The notes under the pieces: model-generated | What the model saw: only the letters and a program-made list of their open reading frames with translations | Told to the model about the DNA's origin: nothing | The model's database searches: none | Position numbers and translations under genes: made by a program | In this document: in pieces, positions 29,761 to 41,263 of the stretch | How the letters are laid out: each line of letters opens with the position of its first letter | Position numbering within the stretch: the first letter of the stretch is position 1 | Assembly: GCA_030549495.1 (NCBI GenBank) | Contig: JAUIRK010000903.1 | Span: forward strand, 1,178,001 to 1,242,000 | DNA length: 64,000 bases | Direction of reading: 5' to 3' | Source: Nectonema munidae | Lineage: Eukaryota > Nematomorpha > Nectonematoida > Nectonematidae

Positions 29761-31429
29761 AAATTGCTTTGGTGTACAGTTGATGTTCACCTGGACATAT
29801 GAAATGGAACACATACCTAATTAGGGATAGAATTATATAAGGACTAAGCTGGTTTAATATTATTTCTTTGTAAATAAACTCTCTTCAATTAATTGATTTA
29901 AAAATTTAAAAAGCTTAAATTTCATCGATATATTTCAAAATAGCAGTCTCTCTTCTCATAGATAAAGGTATAGATTTAAAATTTCCATTCTATTATATAT
30001 ACAGATAGATTCTATATTCTTGAAAAGACAATTATTTTTGTTCGAATGAATCAAATGTAAAGAAAATGTTGCTGAGATGATATGAATAAAAATTTAAAAG
30101 AGGTAAATAAGTTAAAAACAGTAAAACATTATTCCAAAAATTCCATGCCAATAAATTTTCCACCATCTAGTTCTTCTTCAAATCAAATATACGTATAACA
30201 AAACGGAAGACAGAGTAGAGGGTAAGGAAGAGTTTTTCATCCTGTTTTTTGTTTCCCTGCTTATATTTGAAGTGAAGAAGGCAAAACCTTTTTAACATCA
30301 AAATGGAAATAGTTCATTTGAAAATGGGAATTGTAAATTTCGAAATGAGAATAAAATTTTTTAATAGTAAAATTTTAATTTTGAAATTCATTATTTCCAT
30401 TTTGAAATTTATATTCTCATTTTAAAGTTAAAAAGGTATAGAATGGTCGAAAATTTATCCACATAGAGTTTTTTTGAATAAATTAAAATATCAAGTTTGA
30501 TTTTTCACATTGGAAAAATATTTATTTGGTAAATTAAAATAGTTTTATCAATCATTTGCATTCTATGAATAAAAGTTAAGCAAAATTTACCATAATTAGG
30601 ATCTAAGAATAAATATACATATGATATAACAGAGTAAAATGATGGGAATTTTTGTGCTTTCTCTAATATCATTATTAAGTTGGCATATATTTTCATACTA
30701 CTAACAAAAGCTCTACTTATATGCCCTTTTAAAAGTTTCATAATTTGTAAATCAAGTAAGAACCTTTGAAATAGATATAAATCATGTATAGAGAAAAAGG
30801 CAAATGCAATACTTTAAATGAACATTTTTCAAAAAATTTGACATATGTATCGCAATTCATGGCATCAAATGGTCCATCCGTTAAAAGCAACAGTTTCGAC
30901 TTGTTAAATATTATCATTTAAAGATTTCTCTTTCCCCAGGAAATACTTACTACATACAAAATCAGAAGAGAGATGACGTGGAATTTAATCAAGGGAGTAC
31001 ATAATGAATCTGTTTGTAAAGAAAAATTTAAAATTTACCGTCCTTGGCTTAAAACACAGAATCCATTATGACTTATTTAATGAAGTTTTTATATATATAA
31101 TTATATATATCACAAGTTTCACAGTTCTCCTTTTTGAATAAGATATTTGACATACTATAATAACTAATATTATCAATTAAGAATGGAGAACTAAATTTAG
31201 AAAAGATTAAAAAACCTCTATCTTCTAGCAAAAACAGGGTTTTACATTTCACATCTGGTTGATTTTATGTTACAAATGAAGAAAAAAGATTAATATTATA
31301 TGAATTAAAAATTTCAAATGAGAATGTCAAAATTATTTTACGATCTCTGACGCCAGCATCTAAATAATTTAAATATTTTTATAAATTGGACTGGCACTCT
31401 TTGAAATAAATAAAAAGTAAAGGATTCAC
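29761..31429. other. AT-rich, probable intron or 3' flank of the Ig gene
   Basis: An imperfect hairpin at about 30298-30430 built from AAATGGAAAT- and AAATGAGAAT-like units is the only structure seen. No further exon could be supported. Confidence 0.45.
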
Positions 31430-31813
31430 CCTTAGATTTGTAGGTCAGAATAGGACCTCTTTGTGTGCGTTTTTCAACAAATATGTCATCCTTCATTATA
31501 TTGTATTCAAATGCCAGATTGTATCTTGTTTCTTTCACTTGTTTCAGACGGCCGCTTTCAGTAATGTATCTAATTTCTGGATAAATTTTGAGATCCGATG
31601 CCCATGGTCCATCGACTTGAGTAAGGCTAGAAGTAGATCTAGAAAATGAGGGTTTGACAACTTTTCCATTAGCTTCCCATTGAATTGAAAGAGGCTGGAT
31701 TGTTATAGTGGAATCTAAACTTGCAGTCTTTGATACTAATGCCTGAACATCAGTAGAATGGATAGTTACTTCAATTTCACCCACGGGATCTTGTTCAATT
31801 ATGACTGGCTCAA
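31430..31813 (-). CDS. Exon of a host gene, probably the Ig-domain gene (128 codons, phase 1-1)
   Basis: The minus-strand acceptor ctatattttcag precedes TTGAGCCAG at 31813. The open frame EPVIIEQDPVGEIEVTIHST runs to a donor AAGG|GTGAAT at 31430/31429. Both boundaries are phase 1 and the 384-base length is a multiple of three, as for modular extracellular or muscle Ig/Fn exons. Base composition rises over the exon. Sequence includes SIQWEANGKVV, DGPWASDLKIYPEIRYI and ETRYNLAFEYNIM, which resemble a beta-sandwich but match no family I can name. Linking it to the Ig exon at 34754-35068 is inference from strand, phase and distance. Confidence 0.65.
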
Positions 31814-32805
31814 CTGAAAATATAGAGTCAATATATGTTTGTTGAATAACAATTATACTATTTCAAACGAAATATATTCTCCTATAAGATTCCTTGGATA
31901 ATAAATGTGATCTAAAAGATGCATCTGGTAAAAATCATTTTAATTAACTAAGTGCATATAGTATAAGAAAAATGTCACGATAAGCATAAATTTGGTTTCT
32001 ACACTTTTGAAGAATCTCAGGAAAGAGATTGACTCAAACAAGGAACATGAAGGAAACAAACGTTGTGCTTTTGATTGATGGATACATTTTGAAAGTATTT
32101 GAAGAATGTCAAAAGTGTGAGATGATTCGTCATTCTTTTTACTTGTATAGTCATTATAATACTAAGCTTCCCTATTCATAACATACAATTATATTTGTGA
32201 TAAAATATAATGCTGAACAGTTTCCTTTTTGTGATACTTCTAACACTATATAATTTAATGCCCATTAACTTTTAAGTTAAGAAGATTAGCCTATCATTGA
32301 AACTCTAATTTAAAGTCTAATCCTTCTAATAATAGCATAATTCATTCAGAGTGCTTATAAATTTCGTCTCTTTCCATACTACTCGTCCAATTTTTAACGT
32401 TTTTATGGCAGATTCTTCCAATATCTTAATGGGAAAAGCGCATTCTAACTTGATATCCCTCATTTTTTATAATGGGAATACATCATAAACACGTCAACAA
32501 TTATTACCCTTATACACTATTCACATAATACTTGTCTTTTCTGGTTTTATTTTGAACTATAAGCTAATCAAAGATCTTTGGGCCATCTTATTGAAGTATA
32601 TGCCGCAATGATTTTTACCCTCGTTCCACGGATAAATTTGTTGCAAACCTAATTTACCAATTAATTATTAAGTGTACTATATGCTGTATTAAGCATGACT
32701 TAACCTTTCATTGCACCTTTATTACTCGTTCTTGCTTTGCACAAATGATCTTATAACTCTTGGCAATCAAATTATTCCTTTTTCTTTGATTTTTGATACA
32801 TATAT

Positions 32806-33271
32806 CAGTGGTCTGGCAAGACCTCACCTGACACAACATGCCAAACATGTCTTGCCAGACAAATTTAAAAAATCTATTTTTCTGCTTAATAATTGAATCT
32901 ATTGTTAAAAGGAAACATTGTGCTTTCAATTAATGTATATATCATTATGGGAAATATTCTAAATGATAAGAAAGCTTCTTCATTTAAGAAAGCGAGCACT
33001 AAACTTTCGAAAATAATAATAGTATTATTATTATTATTATTATTATATATCGCAACCAATCAAATCGTCTTAACAAAATAAAGCTGAGAATTTCAAATAA
33101 AAACTCGATAGTGATTTTAGACGAATTTTTTCAATAAGTGTGTCAAGTTTGACAGAACATTTTGATTATGTATATTTCTTAAACTTTTCTATTTTAAATT
33201 TAATTATATACCAATTCTAGCAAGACGCCTAAGGCTGCTGTCTTCCACGTGGTTTTGCCAGACCCCTCATG
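32806..33271. mobile_element. Candidate MITE with GTCTGGCAA-type inverted ends
   Basis: CAGTGGTCTGGCAAGACC at 32806-32823 resembles the inverse of GGTTTTGCCAGACCCCTC at 33254-33271 (15 of 18 positions). A perfect 12-bp inverted pair, GTCTGGCAAGAC and GTCTTGCCAGAC, also sits at 32811-32822 and 32849-32860. There is an (ATT)n tract at 33024-33046 inside. Ends are hAT-like; target duplications are not clear. Confidence 0.45.
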
Positions 33272-33639
33272 TAGTTCTTTAATTGCATGCTATCTGGAAA
33301 TGAAGGAAGTTAATATGTTCAATTCCAGTGTTTAATAATGTCTTCATTAATTTTTTTCTTTTTATAACGAAAACGTTTATTAGAATCTGCCACATTTTTG
33401 TTCACTACTTTCTGGCTAACTTGTAATTGATGAACTTAAGATATCATATCAATATAAAGACTTGTTTCGTAAAGTAACACAAGAAATATACTGCAAAATC
33501 ATTAAAACTCGTTTTAATGGCGACTGAAGTGGATAAGAAAATGTATACGTTTATATTTCAATTGAGGTCCACGGGGGTGGGGCACAACCTTTATTTGCCC
33601 CCCCCCTTATCGAATAGCATGAGTCCTAATACACATTTT

Positions 33640-33990
33640 ATTTTAACGCCACATATTTAAAAGTTTTATTTAATTTTTATATGGATCCGATTTGGAACAA
33701 AACACAATGCAAACTTACGCATTGCAAAAATTATTTTCTAAATCTATGCTATTTAAAAGAAAAGTTATGTTCTTTTTTGTCAGCGAATCGATCAGTACGC
33801 AAAACTTTTGATCAAATGTGATAAAACAATTTAAATACTTTTTTACATTTGACCAATCAAGTTTTGCTAGAATCCACCATTTATTTGGAAGATTTCTTGA
33901 ATAAATTTTGACTATTTAAATGAACTACGCAAAAATCCCGAATCTGATTTGCTAAAACGCATTCATTTCCAATCACTCCTATAAATTCAA
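33640..33990. repeat. Unclassified dispersed repeat, copy B
   Basis: This is the partner of 29501-29760; the best alignment is 33843-33929 (acatttgaccaatcaagttt to aaatgaactacg). A G-run/C-run hairpin (33573-33582 with 33598-33606) lies at its left. Confidence 0.5.
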
Positions 33991-34753
33991 TATGTACGAG
34001 CAGCGTGACTTCCTGAGTATAGCTGCTTTCAAATAATTTGTTAGTTTTTGCGAGGTAAGCCCTTTTCTTCCATTATGCATACTACTCACAACACACGCCC
34101 TCTCTATTTTCTATATATTGACTGCTAAATATTTTATCCACGTATAATTTACCTACCAACTTACCAATACTTGCTTCGATAATTCCTATTTTCTGGAAAA
34201 ATATTGTCTTCTTCTTTGTAAAGTTGTAAAGCTATCGCAATAATGATTGAGCATGTTATTCCTCATTCAAATTGACTTCAAAATTAAAAGAATGATTCAT
34301 TAATTTTCCTTTAAAAAATAGTCATGATTTATAAAGCTAACAGATTTTTTTACATTAACTAACACAAAACGCCTCTCTTCCTTTTTATAGATATCACAGA
34401 AAAATGACATTTGTAGACATTACTGCCAAAGTAGTAGACATGTTGTAAAAGACAATATATCAAAATTATTATTATAATTAAGCGTTACTAACTCTAGTGC
34501 TGTAATGTACACATTTGTTTGATCTGCTGAATCTAAATATCAATTAACTAGAGACGATCAGATTCGCACCAGTGTCGCAAATACGTTTTAATTTTTCCAA
34601 AAATATCCGTAAATAAAAATCTAAACTTAGAAAATTCAAATGAATTGAAACTGTCTTATGAGTAAAGTGTTTGCTTACACTAATTTTGAATGCATGTAAA
34701 GACTTTCAATGAATGAAGGAAAGGTAAACGTTATGCTTATGCATATGTCATAC

Positions 34754-35068
34754 CGACTGGAAGGGGCGCTGCTGCAGAAAACGTTTGGTCCGGTTCAGCC
34801 GTATTCGTATGTTTCACAACAAGTGAGTAGGAACCAGCGTCGTCTAACTTCAAACTTGGAAAATTCAGTGTTATCGTTTTAGCCACTATATCTGCCAGTT
34901 CACCTTGTTTGTAAAGCTGTCCATCTTTCATCCATGTGATCTCTCTTATATCGGTTATGTCGTCATTTGCTGTAAAAACTAATTGAGTAGTACTTCCAAT
35001 CGTTAATTGTTTTGTTGGATCTAGTGGTGGCGTAAATTCAAATGTATCCTGTACAAGTTGTGCATTTA
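34754..35068 (-). CDS. Immunoglobulin (I-set-like) domain exon, 105 codons, phase 1-1
   Basis: The minus-strand acceptor tttctttctag precedes TAAATGCACAAC at 35068; the donor is CCAGTCG|GTATGA at 34754/34753. The exon is 315 bases with phase 1 at both ends, the classic form of a shuffled Ig exon. It encodes an Ig fold: LTIGSTTQLVFTAND (strand B), REITWMKDGQLYKQG (strand C with the invariant Trp), ITLNFPSLKLDDAGSYSLVV (strands E-F with D.G.Y). The two canonical disulfide Cys positions are occupied by non-Cys residues. Such Cys-less I-set domains are known in intracellular muscle proteins, though extracellular ones exist. Other exons of the gene lie outside or were not recognised. Confidence 0.82.
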
Positions 35069-35497
35069 CTAGAAAGAAAGGTTTAAAAGATAAAATACAT
35101 TTCATTGAACATAATTTATTATATAAAGTACGTGACTATAATACAGTTAAAGAAAAGAATTGAGGACGAGAGAAATTATAAAGATGTATTAAAATCATAA
35201 AACGATTCCTTAGAATCCATGTTAGATTTCGTCACAAATTGTTACACCAAGCGCGTTTTGAATGCAACGCTTCCATGAAAACAGCCTAACTCTGTATGTG
35301 TATAAATAATTCAAAACATTTTTAAAGCAAACTTATAAAAAAAGTGCCCAATCATAAATGTTTCAACCTTAATTGATTCTACCGTTATCCTCTTGATGAA
35401 GTGAGGAATGCGCAGATTTTGAGCTTAGTGTGATTACAAAGTGCCTAAAAAGAAGCGCAGCCATGCAATCGCATACGGTTTAATATTTTGAAATACA

Positions 35498-36046
35498 CAG
35501 TAAACTTCCTATAACTCGAAGTTCTGTGGACCCTTTAAATGATTTTGAGTTACTGAAGTTCGCGTTGCCACCCAATTTCCTTCATTTTGATCATAATTAT
35601 TCTGTGATCCCACCCATCGGCTAATTTAAGCGAGAAGTAATATTCTTTTGAATACATACACTTAATTTTATGAAAAATAAACATGCACGAATGAATACAT
35701 ACAAAAATACACTAAATTACATGGAAAAGATGTCGACCACTGGCCCTTTTCCCGCTCAAGACAACAATATATCATGTCATAATAAATCGATGTAATTTGT
35801 ATAAGTGCTACAAATGCAATCAATACATGCGTCATTAACACTTCTATTTATTTTCATTAAAACATGGTAGTCCAAGCACCTGAAATATTTATCAACACGG
35901 TGGACTGCAATCCACACATGGCATATTAAGAATAATTGAAGTTCCAGTTTGAGTTTACCGAATTTCAAAGCATGTCAGTTGACATCAAAACACACTTAGA
36001 GTTAAGCGCAACTTGACTTATCCTACTTGAGTTATCGGGAGTTTTA
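35498..36046. mobile_element. Candidate non-autonomous pogo/Tigger-like element
   Basis: AAACTTCCTATAACTCGAAG at 35502-35521 resembles the inverse of the sequence at 36027-36045 (AAACTCCCGATAACTCAAGT), sharing CC.ATAACTC. Ends with a CAGT...ATAACTCGAA theme are typical of pogo-family transposons. A further GAGTTACTGAAGTTCG lies just inside the left end. The 550-bp body encodes no recognisable transposase. Confidence 0.5.
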
Positions 36047-38511
36047 AATGAAAAGACAAATATTTTTACCCACCTTCTCATCTCCCCACTCAAAAATGGC
36101 ATTGCAAACTATAATATAACTTTGCTGACTTTTTGCAGTTTTCTAATTGAACATTTTCTACTTTATAAAAATTCATAATACAATATTTTTGAATGATTTT
36201 TCTATGGACATTTAGTCACTTTTAGAATCAAAATTTTTGTGTTGAAATGTCGAAATGTGCATCTTATGTGAAGTACTCACATAACGTAAATTGAATTGGT
36301 TCAAACATACCACTCGACCTCTTGAAAAAACGATGAATCCAAAAAATAAATTTCAGAAAAATTGAAATAGCAATATTTTATTATAAATTGATGTACTCTC
36401 TGAAATGAGAAGGAATAGCGAAATGAAAAAGATCATGATTTAAGTTTTTTGAAAAGTGGACTACGATAGCTAAAATCGTCGAATTTTATAACGAGAAAAA
36501 ACGTCAATCAAACGCATGCATTCTAAGTCAAATAAATGCTTCGTCATCTTCAATATTTGTCTTTAGCAAACAGTTTTCATCAAGGCCAATTTTGTTAACT
36601 CTAAATTTCGACTCCTTCGCTATCACTGCGAAAATGAGGCGCAGTGAACGGATCATGTTCAGAACATTAAATTTTAGAAACGGTGATAAGCAGTTTTTAT
36701 ATGCAAACGATGATGCAATGCAAATCACTAGGATGAGCTCTCACCTAAAACCTGATTTCAGCTGCCAGAAGTTAAAACATGAAATAGCATCAAAAAATTA
36801 TCTTATATCCATGGGGCTATCAAAATTTCCTATGATAAAAATGGGGAATGAGTTGAATGTATACCAAAAAGATGGAGTATTTTTCGCATCTTTCTTCACT
36901 AAATGCCGCGAAACGAGGATTAGAACAGTTATTTTAGAATAAAACTAAAAAAGACATTTTTAAACACATTTTAGCTTGACTAGTTGCGATTTAAGTATTA
37001 TTTTTCAAAGTAAATATTGCTTTTTAAATGGCATTTCAAAATCTTACTTTATTTCGCCAATTTTAAGTAGTGTTTGCATAAAAATCCACTAAATTCGCAT
37101 TTGAAATAATACAAAATAAAAACGTGAGACTGCATAAAGCAAAATAAAAGGTTCATCATTATAACCAGCAACTCTTGATGCTGCAAATTTTGAAAACCGG
37201 CAATAAATATATTTTGGAATCATTAAAAACTCAACTCACCACAAAAGAAAACGTCTCAATGTCATCACCTGGGCCAACAAAAGGCATTAAGGTCAAAAAT
37301 TCATTTTTTTAAAAGAAGAAAAAGTCAGGGTAAACCTAATTTAAACCAGTTTGATTAAAATTAGTCAAAAATTGGCTTGCCCTGGCCATCACAAAAAATG
37401 ACACGGTGAAACAGAGAGTTGATCAGGTGAGTGATATCAATAATTCGCAATTTGGTTGGAAAACTTTTCTTCTTTCTTGATGAAGGAAGAAAGAACTTTA
37501 ACCTGAGAGTATGTAAACTTTCAGCATCACTTGGCGTTTAAAGGAGGCATCAATGCCTCTATTCATTCTGATTTTGTCTTAAATGGCACTACCGATGTAG
37601 AAATTCACGACAAATGGTTTTCTTGCCCGAAAAAACACAATTGCCTTTGCAATCTTCTATCTCAATTAACATATCATTGCTTGAGACGCCTATCATCCAT
37701 TTACATAATTTCATCCTTAATTTTGTCCATTTTTCTGCGGCTCTCCACATCTTAGTGCGCACAAAGGCTTAGCTTGCAATGTTCGCAACTCATTATCCGA
37801 TGCAACTCTTGGTAATGATTTATGCGATTCAACTTCTGAAATACTTTCCTTAAAATTTTCTTAATCCGGTTCGTGTGGTCTATTTTCGTCCCCTTCCTCT
37901 TCCCTGATTTTTCCTAAAGTATTAAATTTTTTCATAAAATTTTGGCATAAACCAAATTGCAAATCTGATGACGTCATTTATTTTTTTGTGATGAAACCTG
38001 TCAAAAATCAAGCACATTTTTCAATCTTTGAGCAATATCAAACTGGAAAATACATTTAAATTCCACGATGTTTTGCCTAATATTCTCTTAATTTATTTAT
38101 TAAACGAGCTTTTGGTGATAAATTCAGGCAAAATATTTCACCTATCGATAAATTATTTTTCACACGTGACTTAACATAAATATTTTTAAAATAAACTTAC
38201 ATATACACAATAAATCTTTCATGCTAAATTTGATCCTTAAAATATTTTCGTCATTCTTTCAATGAAATAGGAAGAAGATATTTATTAAGACTGTGTAACA
38301 GATTACAAGTAAAAAATTGAAAATGTGGGTAGCATTAAACATTAAAACAACACAAATAGTCCTAAATGAGCGCTTGTATGGCAGATATTTATAAGTTACA
38401 ACATTTAAATCAAAAATCACAGATGCAATATAAATAAGATTATAAAATAAGTAATTTTTATAAAAAAAAATATATAAATACCAATAAATCAATATATATA
38501 TTATATATATA
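36047..38511. other. No gene recognised
   Basis: Open frames at 36592-36942 (116 codons, +) and 37531-37755 match nothing I recognise and lack splice or start context. They may be chance or part of unknown host exons. Confidence 0.4.
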
Positions 38512-38807
38512 CAGTAGAGTGCAAATGTTTAGGGTCACAACTAATATTTTTTTTAGAATCTTTTGATCATTGAAATTTATTTATTTTAAATAAATTTATT
38601 ATAAATTGCATCTTAAAATAATTCCTTTTTCATGAATAAGAATTTCTGATTATTTTCCTTTTTAATTTATTCAAAATTATTATTTGTATATTTTATCTAA
38701 AGAAAATTCCGTGCAAAGGTTTCAACCATTTGTTTTCATTAAATAATAAAAAGTAAAAAATAGAAAATTTATTTTTTATTTACTTTGATAATATTTATAC
38801 TTTATTT

Positions 38808-39862
38808 TCAATACTTTCCCTGATTTTCTTTAACCCAAATAATTGAATCAGTTCTTCTTGGATATAGATTCTTAATATTTGTTAATTTATCATACAACAT
38901 ATATATCTATGTTGAAATCATCTGGAATCATTCGTATTCCTGCTTTGAATATTCCCACATTTGTTCAATTATATTAAGATCAGGGCTTTGTAGTGGCATG
39001 TTTTTTTAGAAGACACACAGAATTTTTATTTAAAAATTTGCTGAGTCAAACAAGACCTATGGCAAGGAGCGCCATCATTTTCAAATAAATATCTATATTA
39101 GGGAGTAAATTGGCTTTAATTAATTCGTTGTATTTTATACTATTGAGTGTTCTATCAATTTTTAAGAACCATCTTCTACCATCACTTTTTATAAATTCCC
39201 GAAACATCAACCTTTTTCTTTCGTATTTGAACGCTTTACGGTATAACGTTGATCAAATCGCATTCCTTTAGGCCTTCTAGCATATTGCCGTGAATTAGAA
39301 TGAAGCTCAAGCTTCGTTTCATCGCTAAAAATGCCAATCATACACGCTCCATAAAATATTTCCATTTGCCCTCTCAAATCTTTTTTTAGTTGAACTTTAT
39401 TCAAATCTACTTTTTTAGCTCCTAAACGCCCATTCAAATGATTTACTGTATCAATTGAAATATATTTTAATAAATTATTTTCTTCCATTAACCCGTTAAC
39501 GCTCAATCTCGACTATAGTCGACTTTACAAAAATAAAATCGTCTGCGTTTATCAATGCTCTTTGATACAAATCTTCTGCTTTACATTAGATATCGTCTGA
39601 TTATTCTGGTCGGTTAATTGCCTTGCAGAAAAATTAGGATTCATCTTTGCATTCTCACTAATTTTCGGATATGTCTTATCAGTAATTTTTGAGGACGACC
39701 ACTTTTGAGTTTTTTGGCTATAGTTCCTGTACTTTTATATTTTGATAAAATTTGAGAAATTTTACTTCTAGATATATTAAATAATTTTGAAATAGCTCTT
39801 TGACTTTTGTTTATTGAAAGAAATACTACTTTAGTTCTCAATCTAGAGAAGCTTTAGGCATG
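38808..39862 (-). pseudogene. Tc1-like transposase, interrupted
   Basis: The likely start is ATG at 39862 (MPKASLD). A paired-like helix-turn-helix follows: SINKSQRAISKLFNISRSKI, SQILSKYKSTGTI and SGRPQK. Then comes NPNFSARQL, the insertion described separately, and MEENNLLKYISIDTVNHL. The catalytic core shows FSDETKLELHSNSR (first Asp), RWFLKIDRTLNSIKYNEL, NDGAPCH (second Asp) and SPDLNIIEQMWEY (Glu), a DDE triad. The stop is at 38808-38810. Besides the insertion there are about four small lesions: a frameshift near 39645, one near 39085, and stops near 39840 and 38945. It catalyses cut-and-paste transposition in the family; this copy is inactive. Confidence 0.9.
39488..39617. mobile_element. 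122-bp TTAA-flanked mini-element inside the Tc1 transposase
   Basis: The insert lies between TTAA 39488-39491 and TTAA 39614-39617. It starts CCCGTTAACGCTC and ends CTGGTCGG. Removing the insert with one TTAA (126 bases) joins the transposase as SARQLMEENNLLKYISIDTV in frame, exactly as expected for the family. TTAA duplication and a CCC/CCG terminus are hallmarks of piggyBac-type MITEs. It contains a 14-bp palindrome TCGACTATAGTCGA at about 39510-39523. Confidence 0.85.
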
Positions 39863-40439
39863 TCAGTCAAAAAAATACGTCGAGAAAAGATCGTTAAAGA
39901 AAGAAAACGATTTAAAGAAATCAATTTTATAAAAAACAATGATAAAAATTTTTTATTAAAATTTCAAAAAAAATGTTTTTACCTGAAAAGTCAACACATG
40001 TCTGAAAACATTTACACGGAATTTTTAATAGATAAAATATACAAATAATAATTATTTTGAATAAATTAAAAAAGAAAATAGTAAGAAATTTTTATTAATG
40101 AAAAAAGAATTATTTTAAGATGGTATATTAATTTAATATAAATAAATTTCAATGATCAAAAGATTGTAAAGAATAAAAATATTAACTGTGGCCGAAAACA
40201 TTTGCATTCTACTGTATATAACTATTTATTACATGAGTAACAATAGGTACACTATGTTATTATAATCAAAAATGTGTCAGGTACAAGTTTTTTAAAGCGA
40301 AAAAATTTTTATATTAAACAATTCTGACATTTTATACTCCATAGCTTGCTTAGAATTGGAACTTTTGTACGATGGGACGATCAGGTTTTCTGTGAATCTG
40401 GGTGAGCATCTTTATTTTTCATAATTATACGAGATTAAT

Positions 40440-41095
40440 TTATTTAAAATTTTAGGTAGTAGAATAGAAGAGATGTCTGTGTGAAGAAGTTTTCATATAA
40501 ATAGAAAACAACAATAGACCAAGGACAGAATCTCTGGGGGACTCCATTTTGCAATTTTAATGGAAGTGATGAAGAATTACTTACTAATACTGTTTGAAAT
40601 CTTTCATGAAAATAGGAATGAAGAAAATTTATAGCTAAATTAGGAAAACCATGTAGTTTAAGTTTTTTATAAGTATAAGTGATAAGGAATGAGTCAAAAG
40701 ATTTTTTAAGGTCAATAAAAGAAGTTTATACTTTCTGTTTATGTTCGAGAGCATTCACAATTTTACTAGTGAATATAGAATGATTCATTTCTGTAGAGTA
40801 ATCTCTTCTAAATGCAAATTGTCCAGAATAAAATAAAGAATTATAATTAAAGTGGTGGTTAATCTGATTGAATAATATTCTGTCAAAAAATTTTGGAAAG
40901 TGTGGGAATAAGAGATATTGATCTATAATTTATTATTATTAGAAGTTTCAACTTTTTTTAAAATTGAAATTACTTTAAAACTTTTAAAAACTTTAGGAAA
41001 TACACTAAGCTCAATGCATATATTGAATAATTTCATATGAGGTGTTGCAATAGCGTTTCTGACGAGTAATATAGGAAAATATGGTTTAAATGTTT
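40440..41095 (-). mobile_element. LINE fragment, N-terminal half of RT
   Basis: The minus strand reads ATPHMKLFNICIELSVFPK, VISILKKVE, then RSISLIPTLSKIFDRILFNQ-like sequence, NSLFYSGQFAFRRDYSTEMN, FIDLKKSFDS, KLKLHGFPNLAINFLHSYF and LQNGVPQRFCPWSIV (the GVPQGS.LGP block). Several frameshifts are present and the FADD box is lost. Both ends are truncated, 226 bases right of the Tc1 element. Confidence 0.82.
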
Positions 41096-41149
41096 ATATG
41101 TGGTTAATTAGACTTTATTTCTAAATTAGACAACTCCACCATTGTCTGG

Positions 41150-41215
41150 TCCCAAGCCCAGAGTGAGAAAGGAGGAGGGTTTGCGTCAGGAAGGGCATCC
41201 GGCAGTAAAACTTCT
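41150..41215 (+). repeat. Conserved LINE/SINE tail-type box
   Basis: The box GGGTTTGCGTCAGGAAGGGC then ATCCGGCAGTAAAACTTCTG resembles, from memory, a conserved box in the tails of RTE-type LINEs of many animals (..GTCAGGAAGGGCATCCGGCGTAAAA..). It sits 49 bases before an RTE-like ORF2 end. Confidence 0.55.
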
Positions 41216-41263
41216 GCTCCAACAAAATCTTATGAATTATGGAACTTTATTACAAAGACAAAG

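Larger units (their letters stand above)
38512..40214 (-). mobile_element. Complete-ended Tc1-like transposon with IR/DR ends
   Basis: CAGTAGAGTGCAAATGTTT begins at 38512 and its inverse ends at 40214, each flanked by TA, the Tc1/mariner target duplication. The inverted repeats extend about 210-240 bp with few differences. Each carries two direct repeats of a GTGCAAATGTTT-like motif: outer 38519-38530 and inner 38711-38722 on the left, inner 40006-40017 and outer 40196-40207 on the right, about 190 bp apart. This is the IR/DR layout known from Sleeping Beauty-type transposons, where the transposase binds each motif. The element is 1703 bp with the transposase on the minus strand. Confidence 0.93.

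Noticed and set aside
33024-33046. (ATT)n tract as a LINE tail
   Set aside because: No LINE coding sequence adjoins it; recorded only as a simple repeat within the candidate MITE.
36592-36942. 116-codon + strand open frame
   Set aside because: No recognisable family, and a competing open frame lies on the other strand; not enough to call a gene.
39860-40048. 62-codon basic open frame
   Set aside because: It lies in the inner part of the Tc1 right inverted repeat and is a shadow of that structure.
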